Source of the DNA: a virus
DNA length: 27,948 nucleotides
Direction: 5' to 3' (one strand)
Virus record (IMG/VR): IMGVR_UViG_3300037847_003946
Coordinates: 5,835-33,782 of that record
Part shown: one piece after another, positions 1-8,100 of the stretch
Position numbering within the stretch: position 1 is the stretch's first letter
How the letters are laid out: every line of letters starts with the position of its first letter
The notes under the pieces: generated by a model
What the model saw: the letters and a program-made list of their open reading frames with translations, nothing else
Told to the model about the DNA's origin: nothing
The model's database searches: none
Made by a program: the position numbers and the translations under genes

Positions 1-111
1 GTTCAGCCTAAAGAACGACAAGGTAGTTTAATGCCTAAGTCTTTAGCTGATAAAAAAGTGAGCGAATCTATGATTGCTTTGAATCCTCGTAATTCACTAT
101 TCGTCTCCTAA
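1..111 (+). CDS. C-terminal fragment of an upstream gene, possibly portal
   Basis: An open frame runs from the first base to a TAA at 109-111 and gives the last 36 residues of a protein ending in NPRNSLFVS. The segment is too short to identify by motif. Its place directly before scaffold and capsid genes is where the portal gene sits in many podoviruses, so portal is a positional guess only. The rest of the gene lies outside the window. Confidence 0.55.
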   Translation, partial: VQPKERQGSLMPKSLADKKVSESMIALNPRNSLFVS

Positions 112-117
112 TTAACC

Positions 118-152
118 GTAGAGCCACCTGTCCTAGTCAGACAGCCCTCTAC
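118..152 (+). promoter_or_regulatory. Two-part RNA hairpin between upstream gene and scaffold gene
   Basis: GTAGAG (118-123) pairs with CTCTAC (147-152) and CTGTC (128-132) pairs with GACAG (140-144), separated by a small internal loop and closed by a 7-base loop. No U-tract follows directly (ATTTTAAAAAAG comes next), so it is not a classic terminator. It may be a processing, stabilising or attenuating element in the late transcript; the function is inferred. Confidence 0.5.
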
Positions 153-180
153 ATTTTAAAAAAGTAAAATACCTTTTGAT

Positions 181-251
181 GCCACCTTACTTGGGAAAGC
201 ACTTATAAAGAAGACGTTCTTGGAATAAGCCACCTTCGGTAGAGTAAGCAC
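181..251 (+). repeat. Imperfect direct repeat GCCACCTT...AAGCAC ahead of scaffold gene
   Basis: Two copies of the pattern GCCACCTT, about nine variable bases, then AAGCAC lie at 181-202 and 229-251, 48 bases apart. A third GCCACCT sits in the hairpin at 123-129. The stretch 112-269 holds no credible gene, only a 9-codon ATG reading frame at 179. The role is unknown. Confidence 0.35.
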
Positions 252-269
252 AAAGGAAGGAGAGTAAAA

Positions 270-1166
270 ATGACTGAAAATGAAAATGTAGCTTCTACAG
301 AAGAAGCACAAAATGAACCAGTACCTAATCCGTACAACATGAGAAAATCATGGCATACGGAAGATGTTATGCCTAAAGCAGGTTTATCTGCTGACAGTTT
401 ATTTGTTGAACCTAGAGAAACTAAAAAAGTTGAAGAAGGTGATCAACAAGTAGAAGAACAACCAGTAGAAAAAACTAAACCTTATTCACAGCCTAACTAT
501 AAAAAAAGGTACGATGACTTGAAAAAGCATTACGATAGTAAGCTTAATGAGTTTAGAAGCAGAGAGCAAGAACTTATTCAAGAAGCAACCGCTTCACGAC
601 CTGAGTACAAAGCTCCAAAAACTGTCGAAGAACTTGAACAATTTAAAGCACAATATCCTGATGTTTATGATGTGGTTGAAACTGTTTCACACTTACAAAG
701 TGAAGCCAAAGTTGAAGAATTAAATTCTAAGATTGCAGCTTTACAAGAAAGAGAAGCAGCAGCCCTAAGAAGAGAAGCAGAGTCAGAGCTTTATAATAAG
801 CATCCTGATTTTTCAGAACTTCGAGATAGTGATGAATTTCACAATTGGGCCAAGACTCAACCAGAAGATATTCAAGCATGGGTTTATAATAATCCTAACA
901 ATGTTAGTTTAGCAAGTCGAGCAATTGATTTATTTAAACAGGACATGGGATTAGCTTCTAATGAGAAAACACAGACTCAAAAGAAGTCTAAGAGTTCAAG
1001 CTCAACGGCTGCGGACATGGTATCTACAAAGACTACAACGATAGATGCTACAGCAGAACCGAAAATTTGGACTCAAGAGGAGATCGCAGCACTACCTATG
1101 GATGAGTTTGATCGGCTCGAAGCAGAGATCGATAAAGCTCTTGAAGAAGGTAGGGTTCGTGGTTAA
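270..1166 (+). CDS. Capsid scaffolding protein
   Basis: The 298-residue product is highly charged and predicted helical. It has an acidic, disordered N-terminus, a basic coiled-coil-like stretch around residues 75-110 (YKKRYDDLKKHYDSK), a second helical region around 145-185, and a short acidic/basic C-terminal helix ending in EEGRVRG. This composition, the size and the position immediately before the capsid gene fit tailed-phage scaffolding proteins, which fill the procapsid and leave or are cleaved during maturation. A strong ribosome site (AAGGAAGGAGAG, about 250-262) supports the ATG at 270. The identification rests on architecture and context, not on a diagnostic motif. Confidence 0.8.
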   Translation: MTENENVASTEEAQNEPVPNPYNMRKSWHTEDVMPKAGLSADSLFVEPRETKKVEEGDQQVEEQPVEKTKPYSQPNYKKRYDDLKKHYDSKLNEFRSREQELIQEATASRPEYKAPKTVEELEQFKAQYPDVYDVVETVSHLQSEAKVEELNSKIAALQEREAAALRREAESELYNKHPDFSELRDSDEFHNWAKTQPEDIQAWVYNNPNNVSLASRAIDLFKQDMGLASNEKTQTQKKSKSSSSTAADMVSTKTTTIDATAEPKIWTQEEIAALPMDEFDRLEAEIDKALEEGRVRG

Positions 1167-1199
1167 AGTATAACTATTAACATTTAAAGGTGACTTAAA

Positions 1200-2198
1200 A
1201 TGGCTTATAATCAATCGGACGCTTTATTTGAGCAATCGACTGATACTAATGGTAACTTTGGCAACTCCGTAACTGGACAAACTAATGCATTCTTCATGCC
1301 TAAGGTTTATTCCAAGAAGGTACTTAACTTTTTTAGAAAAGCCTCAGTAGCAGAAGCAATCACTAACACTGATTATGCAGGTGAAATTACAGCTTACGGA
1401 GATACTGTACGTATTATCAAAGAACCTGAGATTACTGTTTATCAGTATGAAAGAGGTGCAGATGTTACTCAGACCAAACTTACTGACATGGAAGAAACCC
1501 TTACTGTTGATGTCGCTAACGCTTTTAAATTCAAAGTAGATGACATTGAGAAATCTATGTCTCACGTAAACTTCAAAGAGGTCGCATCCTCTTCTGCAGC
1601 TTACGCTCTTAAAGATGCTTTTGATGAAGGTGTTATTGCTGAATTGTTTAGTGGTGTCTCAACTTCTTCACCTGATCACGTATTAGGTGCAGACGCTTCT
1701 GCTGCTACTCAAACAATGGGGCAACATCAAGGCGGTTCTAACTCTATCGACCTTACTGGTTCTGATGGTACTGGAACTGATCCTCTTGATGTAATGGCAT
1801 TTATGGCTAGATTGTTAGACGAGCAAAACATTCCTGAAGAAGGAAGATGGTTTGTCGCTCCTCCTTCGTGGTATGAGCAACTGTCTCAGTCTGGTTCAAA
1901 ATTAATGTCAGTCGACTTCAATGCAGGGCAAGGTTCTATCCGTAATGGACTAGTATCAAGTGGAAAGCTGCGTGGTTTTGATATGTACAAGTCTAATAAC
2001 ATTGCTGCTGCTTCTACAGCTAGTGGTAAATGTATAGCTGGACATATTTCTGCCTGCGCTACTGCACAAGCTATTACACAAACTGAGGTTCTTCGTGATC
2101 CTGACAGTTTTGGTGACATCGTTAGAGGTCTTCACGTCTATGGCGCTGATGTACTTCGTAGCGAAGCTTTAGTATCTGCTTTCTATGCAATTGACTAA
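1200..2198 (+). CDS. Major capsid (coat) protein
   Basis: The 332-residue product follows the scaffold gene. It carries features I recall from marine podovirus coat proteins: an N-terminal arm rich in Asn/Ser/Thr, then FFRKASVAEAITNTDYAG and DTVRIIKEPEITVYQYERG near residues 45-85, and a FKFKVDDIEKSMSHVNF segment near 107-125. An HK97-like fold is expected for such proteins but cannot be shown here. Arginine codons are unusual for the window: five of ten are CGT, whereas the surrounding genes use mostly AGA. This fits selection for very high expression. AAAGGTGAC provides the ribosome site. A strong hairpin follows the stop codon. Confidence 0.82.
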   Translation: MAYNQSDALFEQSTDTNGNFGNSVTGQTNAFFMPKVYSKKVLNFFRKASVAEAITNTDYAGEITAYGDTVRIIKEPEITVYQYERGADVTQTKLTDMEETLTVDVANAFKFKVDDIEKSMSHVNFKEVASSSAAYALKDAFDEGVIAELFSGVSTSSPDHVLGADASAATQTMGQHQGGSNSIDLTGSDGTGTDPLDVMAFMARLLDEQNIPEEGRWFVAPPSWYEQLSQSGSKLMSVDFNAGQGSIRNGLVSSGKLRGFDMYKSNNIAAASTASGKCIAGHISACATAQAITQTEVLRDPDSFGDIVRGLHVYGADVLRSEALVSAFYAID

Positions 2199-2221
2199 TC
2201 GTTAATTAAAGCAATAAAGGT

Positions 2222-2258
2222 GTGTGGGAAGGACATATTATAAGTTCCTTCCCCATAC
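2222..2258 (+). promoter_or_regulatory. Strong hairpin after the capsid gene
   Basis: Bases 2222-2233 pair with 2246-2258: eight consecutive Watson-Crick pairs next to a 12-base loop, one bulged C at 2254, then four more pairs including one G-U. A run of nine A follows on the + strand, so a U-tract is missing for rightward termination. The likely role is a 3' barrier that stabilises or partly attenuates the capsid transcript. The GTG at 2224 lies inside the stem, which argues against its use as a start. Confidence 0.6.
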
Positions 2259-2277
2259 TCAAAAAAAAAGGAAAAAA

Positions 2278-2454
2278 ATGCCACAAATATCAACAGATGC
2301 AAGACCTATTATTTTAAAGAATAAGAAAAAAGGCAATAGAAAATTAGTAAGTGCAGGCAATAGAATGACTGCTCAAGAAAGAAAAACATACAATAAGAAT
2401 TTTGACAGGATTTTTGGAAAAACCCAAAAGAATTATAACAGACAAAAAGGATAA
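2278..2454 (+). CDS. Small Lys-rich hypothetical protein
   Basis: This is a 58-residue basic protein starting MPQISTDARPII and ending KNYNRQKG. I choose the ATG at 2278, which follows an A-rich GGA ribosome site, over an upstream in-frame GTG at 2224 that is buried in the hairpin stem. No domain is recognised. It is the first of three tiny basic genes packed between capsid and tail-adaptor genes. A nucleic-acid-binding or minor virion role is possible from its charge, but this is speculative. Confidence 0.6.
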   Translation: MPQISTDARPIILKNKKKGNRKLVSAGNRMTAQERKTYNKNFDRIFGKTQKNYNRQKG

Positions 2455-2456
2455 AC

Positions 2457-2612
2457 ATGTACTATAGTAAAGATAAAGATAAAAGAAAAAAAATGAATAA
2501 AGGCACTCCTAAAAGAATGGCTTATAGTGATGGTGGAGTTGTTCAATATGAAAACATAGAAGATAAAGTTGAAAAGTGTACTGCCAGAGTTGGTATGAAC
2601 ACAATGAAGTAA
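2457..2612 (+). CDS. Tiny basic hypothetical protein
   Basis: The 51-residue product starts MYYSKDKDKRKKMNKG and contains GTPKRMAYSDGGVVQY, then a short acidic helix and the end GMNTMK. The ATG at 2457 lies two bases after the preceding stop codon, and the stop is followed one base later by the ATG of the next gene, the spacing expected of translationally coupled genes. An internal ATG at 2493 is an alternative start. No family is recognised. Confidence 0.5.
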   Translation: MYYSKDKDKRKKMNKGTPKRMAYSDGGVVQYENIEDKVEKCTARVGMNTMK

Positions 2613-2613
2613 T

Positions 2614-2760
2614 ATGAAAGTTAAAGCACCAAAAGGATACCACTGGATGAAATCTGGTAAGTCTTATAAATTAATGAAAGATCCAAAAGGAGGATATAAA
2701 CCTCATAAAGGAGCGAGCAAACAAGCAAATTTTGCAATACAAAAGGTTCATAAAAAATAA
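2614..2760 (+). CDS. Tiny Lys-rich hypothetical protein
   Basis: The 48-residue, strongly basic product begins MKVKAPKGYHWMKSGKSYKL and continues with KDPKGGYKPHKGASKQ. Its stop overlaps the start of the next gene in a TAATG junction. I recall similar short Lys/Gly/His proteins near capsid genes in marine phages, but no function is established. The clean open frame, the gene spacing and the coupling support that it is real. Confidence 0.6.
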   Translation: MKVKAPKGYHWMKSGKSYKLMKDPKGGYKPHKGASKQANFAIQKVHKK

Positions 2761-3521
2761 TGGCAACTACTTATTTACAATTAACGAATGAGTTACTAAG
2801 AGAATCAAACGAAGTTGTTTTAACTTCTTCTAATTTTAGCAGTGCTTTAGGAATTCAGGCCCACGTTAAAGATTGTGTTAATAGGGCTTATAATGATATA
2901 GTAAGCGCTGAACCTAGATGGTCTTTTCTTGCTACAGGAGAAAGCGGAGATACAGATCCTTTTTATGGAAATGTGTATGTTGAAACAACAGCAGGAACAA
3001 GGTGGTACGAATTAAAAGCAGCATCAAGTTCAGTTACAACTGATTATGGTGCAATAGATTGGAATGATTTTTATTTAACAACTATTGGAGTTAGTGGTGC
3101 ATCAACACCTTATACAAGTAAGAATTTATCTTTTGTAACATTAGAAGAATGGAAAGACCATTATAGAGAATCTGAAAATATAGACGATGCAGATACTCAA
3201 ACATATGGTGAACCTAAAGTTGTTATAAGAAGTAAAGACGGTAGAAAGTTTGGATTAAGTCCAATACCTGACAAAGTTTATAGAGTGTGGTTTTTTGCTT
3301 GGGATTTACCTACAGCACTAGATGCACACGGAGATACAATAGTATTTCCTGACATGTATAGTTCAGTATTATTAGCAAGAGCTAGATATTATATGCATCA
3401 ATTTAAAGACAATCCACAGGCAGCAGCTTTTGCATTAGACGATTATAAAAAAGGATTAAGAAAAATGAGATCTAATTTAATGAATCCTGCGCCTAAGTAT
3501 ATGTCAACGGATCAAATATAA
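2760..3521 (+). CDS. Head-tail adaptor / tail tubular protein A-like
   Basis: The 253-residue product begins with an amphipathic helix (TYLQLTNELLRESNEVVL) and then VKDCVNRAYNDIVSAEPRWSFL, a pattern typical of podovirus tail adaptor proteins that ring the portal. The middle holds conserved-looking aromatic and Gly segments, and the C-terminus is helical (ALDDYKKGLRKMRSNLM). Length and position before the nozzle gene fit a T7 gp11 / P22 gp4-type role. Start and stop overlap neighbouring genes by one base (TAATG), so it is probably translated together with them. Confidence 0.65.
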   Translation: MATTYLQLTNELLRESNEVVLTSSNFSSALGIQAHVKDCVNRAYNDIVSAEPRWSFLATGESGDTDPFYGNVYVETTAGTRWYELKAASSSVTTDYGAIDWNDFYLTTIGVSGASTPYTSKNLSFVTLEEWKDHYRESENIDDADTQTYGEPKVVIRSKDGRKFGLSPIPDKVYRVWFFAWDLPTALDAHGDTIVFPDMYSSVLLARARYYMHQFKDNPQAAAFALDDYKKGLRKMRSNLMNPAPKYMSTDQI

Positions 3522-5158
3522 TGACTGCTTCTCAACCTTTTGCATTAGCTTGTAGTGGAGGATTAGATAAGTCTTCAAGTTCTTTTGAAATGTTAAGAAC
3601 TCCTGGTTCTGCTACATTGTTAGAAAACTTTGAAGTTGATATTGCTGGAGGATATAGACGAGTAAATGGTTTTTCAGCTTTTGGAGGAGGAAGCGCAGCA
3701 AATCCAAGCAGTGAAGACGATATATTAGGTCTTCATGTTTACGCTGATGGAGTTATAGCTTGTTCAAGTACTAATATATATTTTAGTTTAGACGGAACAA
3801 GTTGGTTGCAAATAAATAGAGCAAGTGTTTCTGGTAGTGGAGATAACTATAGTACTTTTACAGGTCGTAGTGCTTCAGCTAGAACTTCACAAAGTCTTGC
3901 ACATTTTGCAACTTATGAAGGTGATACAACTTATGGAGAAGTTATAATTACCGATGAAGGATCAGGTGTAAAACCTTTTTACTTTAAAATGACAGGAACT
4001 GGTGCATTAAGTGATCGAACTTACTACGCAAAAGAAATAACAGTAAGCGGAACACACTATCCTAAGTTTTGTACGATACACGATAGGCACTTAGTTGTAG
4101 CAGGTGCAGCAACAGCACCAAACACTATATTTTATAGTGGAACAGATGATATAGATGATTTTACATCAAGTGGTTCAGGAAGTATAGTATTAGATGATCA
4201 AGTAGTTGGATTAAGATCTTTTCGTGATGATCTAATTATATTTTGTAAAAATAGTATTTATAAATTAGTAAATATAAACATATCGGCAAGTATTGCGGTA
4301 CAGCCAATTACACAAAATATAGGTTGTTTAGACGGAAGAAGCATTCAAGAGATTGGTGGTGACTTAGTATTTTTAGCGCCTGACGGTATAAGAACACTAG
4401 CAGGTACAGCAAGAATTGGTGACGTAGAGTTAAGTACAGTTACTAGAGCAATACAACCTGTAATGAAAAACATTGCAGATAATATTGGAAGTTATAATGT
4501 AAGTAGTATTGTTATACGAGATAAGGCACAATATCGTTTATATTATGGAGATTCTACTTCTGGAAGTTCTGCAAGAGGAATAATAGGAACTTTGAAAACA
4601 ACACAACAAGGAACACAATTTCAGTGGTCTGAAACAGTTGGGATAGATGCAAGCGCTGCAGCAGTTTCAGGTTTTAACTCAAGCGGTGTTGAAAAATATT
4701 ATCATGGTGATTACAATGGAAAAGTATATAATCACGACACAGGAGATAGTTTTTTAGATTCTGGTGGATCAGCAACAAATATTATAGCTAAATATCAGAC
4801 ACCAGACATTGATTATGGAGACTTAGGAACTTTAAAAACTTTAAAATACGTAAAAGTTTCTATAACTCCAGAAGGAGAAGTTGATACAAGTTTAAGAATA
4901 AGATATAATTTTGATGATCTGGATAGTCCACAGCCTACAGATTATTCATTATCAATACCAAAACCTTCGTTGTTTGGAACAGCAGTTTTTGGTTCTACAG
5001 CAGGTCATAAGTTTGGAGCAGCAACAGATCCAATAACTAGACAATCAGTAGAGGGCAGTGGAAAAAGTAATTATTTTAGAATATTTAGCGATAATCAAAA
5101 TTCACCTTATACAGTAAATGGAATATATATAGATTACGTACCTTCAGGGAGAGATTAA
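3521..5158 (+). CDS. Tail nozzle / stabilisation protein (P22 gp10- or T7 gp12-like)
   Basis: The 545-residue, beta-rich product has segments characteristic of podovirus nozzle proteins: an N-terminal stretch about a 'filled' reference state (TLLENFEVDIAGGYRRVNGF), the blade-like DDQVVGLRSFRDDLIIFC followed by KNSIYKL near residues 225-250, and GCLDGRSIQEIGGDLVFLAP with DGIRTLAG near 268-293. Such proteins form the hexameric tube below the adaptor ring that closes the tail and passes DNA and ejected proteins. It is translationally coupled to the adaptor gene. The C-terminal third (SKYF-like SNYFRIFSDNQNSPYTVNG) may be a separate beta domain. Confidence 0.7.
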   Translation: MTASQPFALACSGGLDKSSSSFEMLRTPGSATLLENFEVDIAGGYRRVNGFSAFGGGSAANPSSEDDILGLHVYADGVIACSSTNIYFSLDGTSWLQINRASVSGSGDNYSTFTGRSASARTSQSLAHFATYEGDTTYGEVIITDEGSGVKPFYFKMTGTGALSDRTYYAKEITVSGTHYPKFCTIHDRHLVVAGAATAPNTIFYSGTDDIDDFTSSGSGSIVLDDQVVGLRSFRDDLIIFCKNSIYKLVNINISASIAVQPITQNIGCLDGRSIQEIGGDLVFLAPDGIRTLAGTARIGDVELSTVTRAIQPVMKNIADNIGSYNVSSIVIRDKAQYRLYYGDSTSGSSARGIIGTLKTTQQGTQFQWSETVGIDASAAAVSGFNSSGVEKYYHGDYNGKVYNHDTGDSFLDSGGSATNIIAKYQTPDIDYGDLGTLKTLKYVKVSITPEGEVDTSLRIRYNFDDLDSPQPTDYSLSIPKPSLFGTAVFGSTAGHKFGAATDPITRQSVEGSGKSNYFRIFSDNQNSPYTVNGIYIDYVPSGRD

Positions 5159-5161
5159 AAC

Positions 5162-8100
5162 ATGGCACAAAGTTATACAAGACAAAGTACGTTTAGTGAT
5201 GGAGATACCATTACTGCTGCATTGTTTAACAATGAATACAATCAATTAGTAAATGCATTTACATACAGTTCTAGCAGTGCTTCAAGCACAGGCCACAGAC
5301 ACGATGGTACAGCAGGACATGGTGGTAATATACATACTATTGGTGATTTAGATTTTCTTAATAAAATTGTTGTAGATAGCACAAATAATCGTTGGGGAGT
5401 ATTTGTAGAAGTTTCTAGTGCTGCAGTTGAGCAGATTAGAATACAAGACGGAGCTATTGTTCCAGTTACAGATAACGATATTGATTTAGGAACAAGTTCT
5501 TTAGAATTTAAAGATGCTTATTTTGATGGTACAATTACCACAGATTTATTAACAGTTTCAGGAGCAACTAATCTTGATGGTGCTATTCAAGTAGATAATA
5601 CTATAACTGTTGGTGTAGATGATACTGGTTACGATGTTAAATTCTTTGGTGATACAGCTAGTGCTTACATGTTATGGGATGCTTCTGCTGATGATTTAGT
5701 ATTAGCAGGTGCTGCAGGTCTAGATGTTGCAGGAGATATAGATGTTGATGGAACTTCTAACTTAGACAATACAGACATAGACGGAACACTTGCAGTAGAC
5801 GGAACAACTATTTCACTAGATGCAACAACATCATTAAATATAGACAACTCTAATACTTCTAACGGTATCACTATTGGTACTGCAACTTCTGGTGTTCCAG
5901 TTTCAATAGGTCACACAACTTCTGAAGTAACAGTAAACGATAATCTTACAGTAACAGGAACACTTACATTAGGTTCAGGTGCAGAATTAACAGAAGCTGA
6001 ACTAGAAATGCTTGACGGAATTACAGCAGGAACTGTTGCAGCTTCTAAAGCAGTAGTCGTAGATTCAAATAAAGATGCAGCTTCTTTTAGAAACATTACA
6101 CTTACAGGCGAACTTGATGCAGGCTCATTGGATGTATCAGGTGATGCAGATATAGATGGTACATTAGAAACAGATGCTTTATCAATTAATGGAACTGCAG
6201 TTACAGCTACAGCAGCAGAATTAAACATTCTTGATGGAGTAACTGCAAGTGCTACAGACATTAATCTTATAGATGGCATAACAAACGGCACAGTTATAGC
6301 CAGTAAAGCTATTATAACAGACGCTAACAAAGACATTAGTGGTGGTAGAAATATAACCATTAGTGGCGAGCTTGATGCAGCTACACTTGATATTAGTGGA
6401 GATGCTGATATTGACGGAACTTTAGAAGCCGATGCATATACAGTAGACGGAACTGCATTAAATGAATATATTGCAGATACTGTAGGTGCTATGGTATCTT
6501 CAAATACTGAGACTAATATCACTGTTACTTACGAAGATGGAGACAACACACTAGATTTTGTAATTGGCACACTTAATCAAGACACTACAGGAACTGCTGA
6601 TAATATTACAGTCTCTGCAAATAACAGCACAGACGAAACTGTATATCCAATATTTGTAGATGGAGCTACAGGATCACAAGGAGCAGAGTCTGATACAGGA
6701 CTTACTTATAATCCTAGCACAGGAGTATTAACATCTACTTCATTTACAGGTAATTTAACAGGTAATGTAACAGGTAATACAAGTGGTACAGCAGCTACAG
6801 TAACAGGAGCAGCACAATCAAATATTACAAGTCTTGGAACGCTTACAACTCTTACAGTTGATAATGTAATAGTTAATGGTACAACTATAGGACATACATC
6901 AGATACAGATTTAATGACTCTTGCTGATGGTGTATTAACAGTAGCAGGCGAAGTATCAATGACTACGCTTGATATAGGTGGTACAAATGTTACAAGTACT
7001 GCAGCAGAGTTAAACATCTTAGATGGTGTTACAAGTACTGCAGCAGAACTAAATATCCTGGACGGAGCAACAGTTGTTGTAGGTGAACTTAATTATCTTG
7101 ACTTAGGTGCAACGGCTGTCGGTACAGCAATAGCCTCTAAAGCAGTTATACTTGATTCCAATAAAGATTACACAGGTATAAGAAACTTAACCATTACAGG
7201 TGAGTTAGATGCAGCTACATTAGACATAAGCGGTGACGTAGATATTGATGGAACACTAGAAACAGACAACCTAACAGTTGGTGGCGCACAAGGTTCTGAC
7301 GGACAAGTGCTGACTTCAACAGGAAGCGGAGTAAATTGGGAAACTCCTGCTAGTGGTGGGGCTAATTCAATAAACGATTTATCAGATGCTAAAACTTTTG
7401 GTACTTCTTCAATTATGATTGGAGATGCTACTACAGGAACAATTAGTGGAGCAAATTATAATACAGGTGTAGGTGTTAATGTTTTTGAAGCCTTGACAAC
7501 TGGTGATGAAAACGTAGCTATGGGTTATGCTTCTTTAAACGATTTAACAACTGGAAGTAAAAATACTACTATAGGAGCTACAGCAGGAGCAAAGATAACA
7601 ACAGGTACTGACAATACGGCTATGGGAGCCGATGCTCTTAAAAATGTAACTACAACCAATAACAGTACAGCATTTGGTAAAGGAGCTTTGTTGGCAAGTA
7701 CGGCAGAAGGAAACACTGCTGTAGGAAAAGATTCTCAACTTGCAACCACTACAGGATATAGAAATGTATCGATGGGTAAAGAATCTTTAATGACTAATAC
7801 TACAGGGGACCAAAATGTAGCCATAGGAAATAATGCACTTGAGTTAAGCACAACCGCAGATAACAACACAGCACTTGGTTATAATACTTTAAATGCAACT
7901 ACCACAGGTGCTACTAATGTTGCTGTCGGTTCTCAAACTTTAGCAGCAAACACAACAGCTTCGGATAATACAGGTGTGGGATATGCTGTTTTATTAGTAA
8001 ATACTACAGGCGCAAATAATACTGGTGTGGGTGTTAATTCGTTACAAGCGAATACTACTGCTTCTGAAAATGTTGCGGTGGGTAAAAATACTATGCTTGC

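Noticed and set aside
179-208. 9-codon leader peptide (MPPYLGKHL) before the scaffold gene
   Set aside because: No ribosome site is seen and it is too short to support; the sequence is better described as part of the GCCACCTT repeat.
2224-2277. GTG start extending the first micro-gene by 18 codons
   Set aside because: The start lies within a stable stem, and the ATG at 2278 has a better ribosome-site context.
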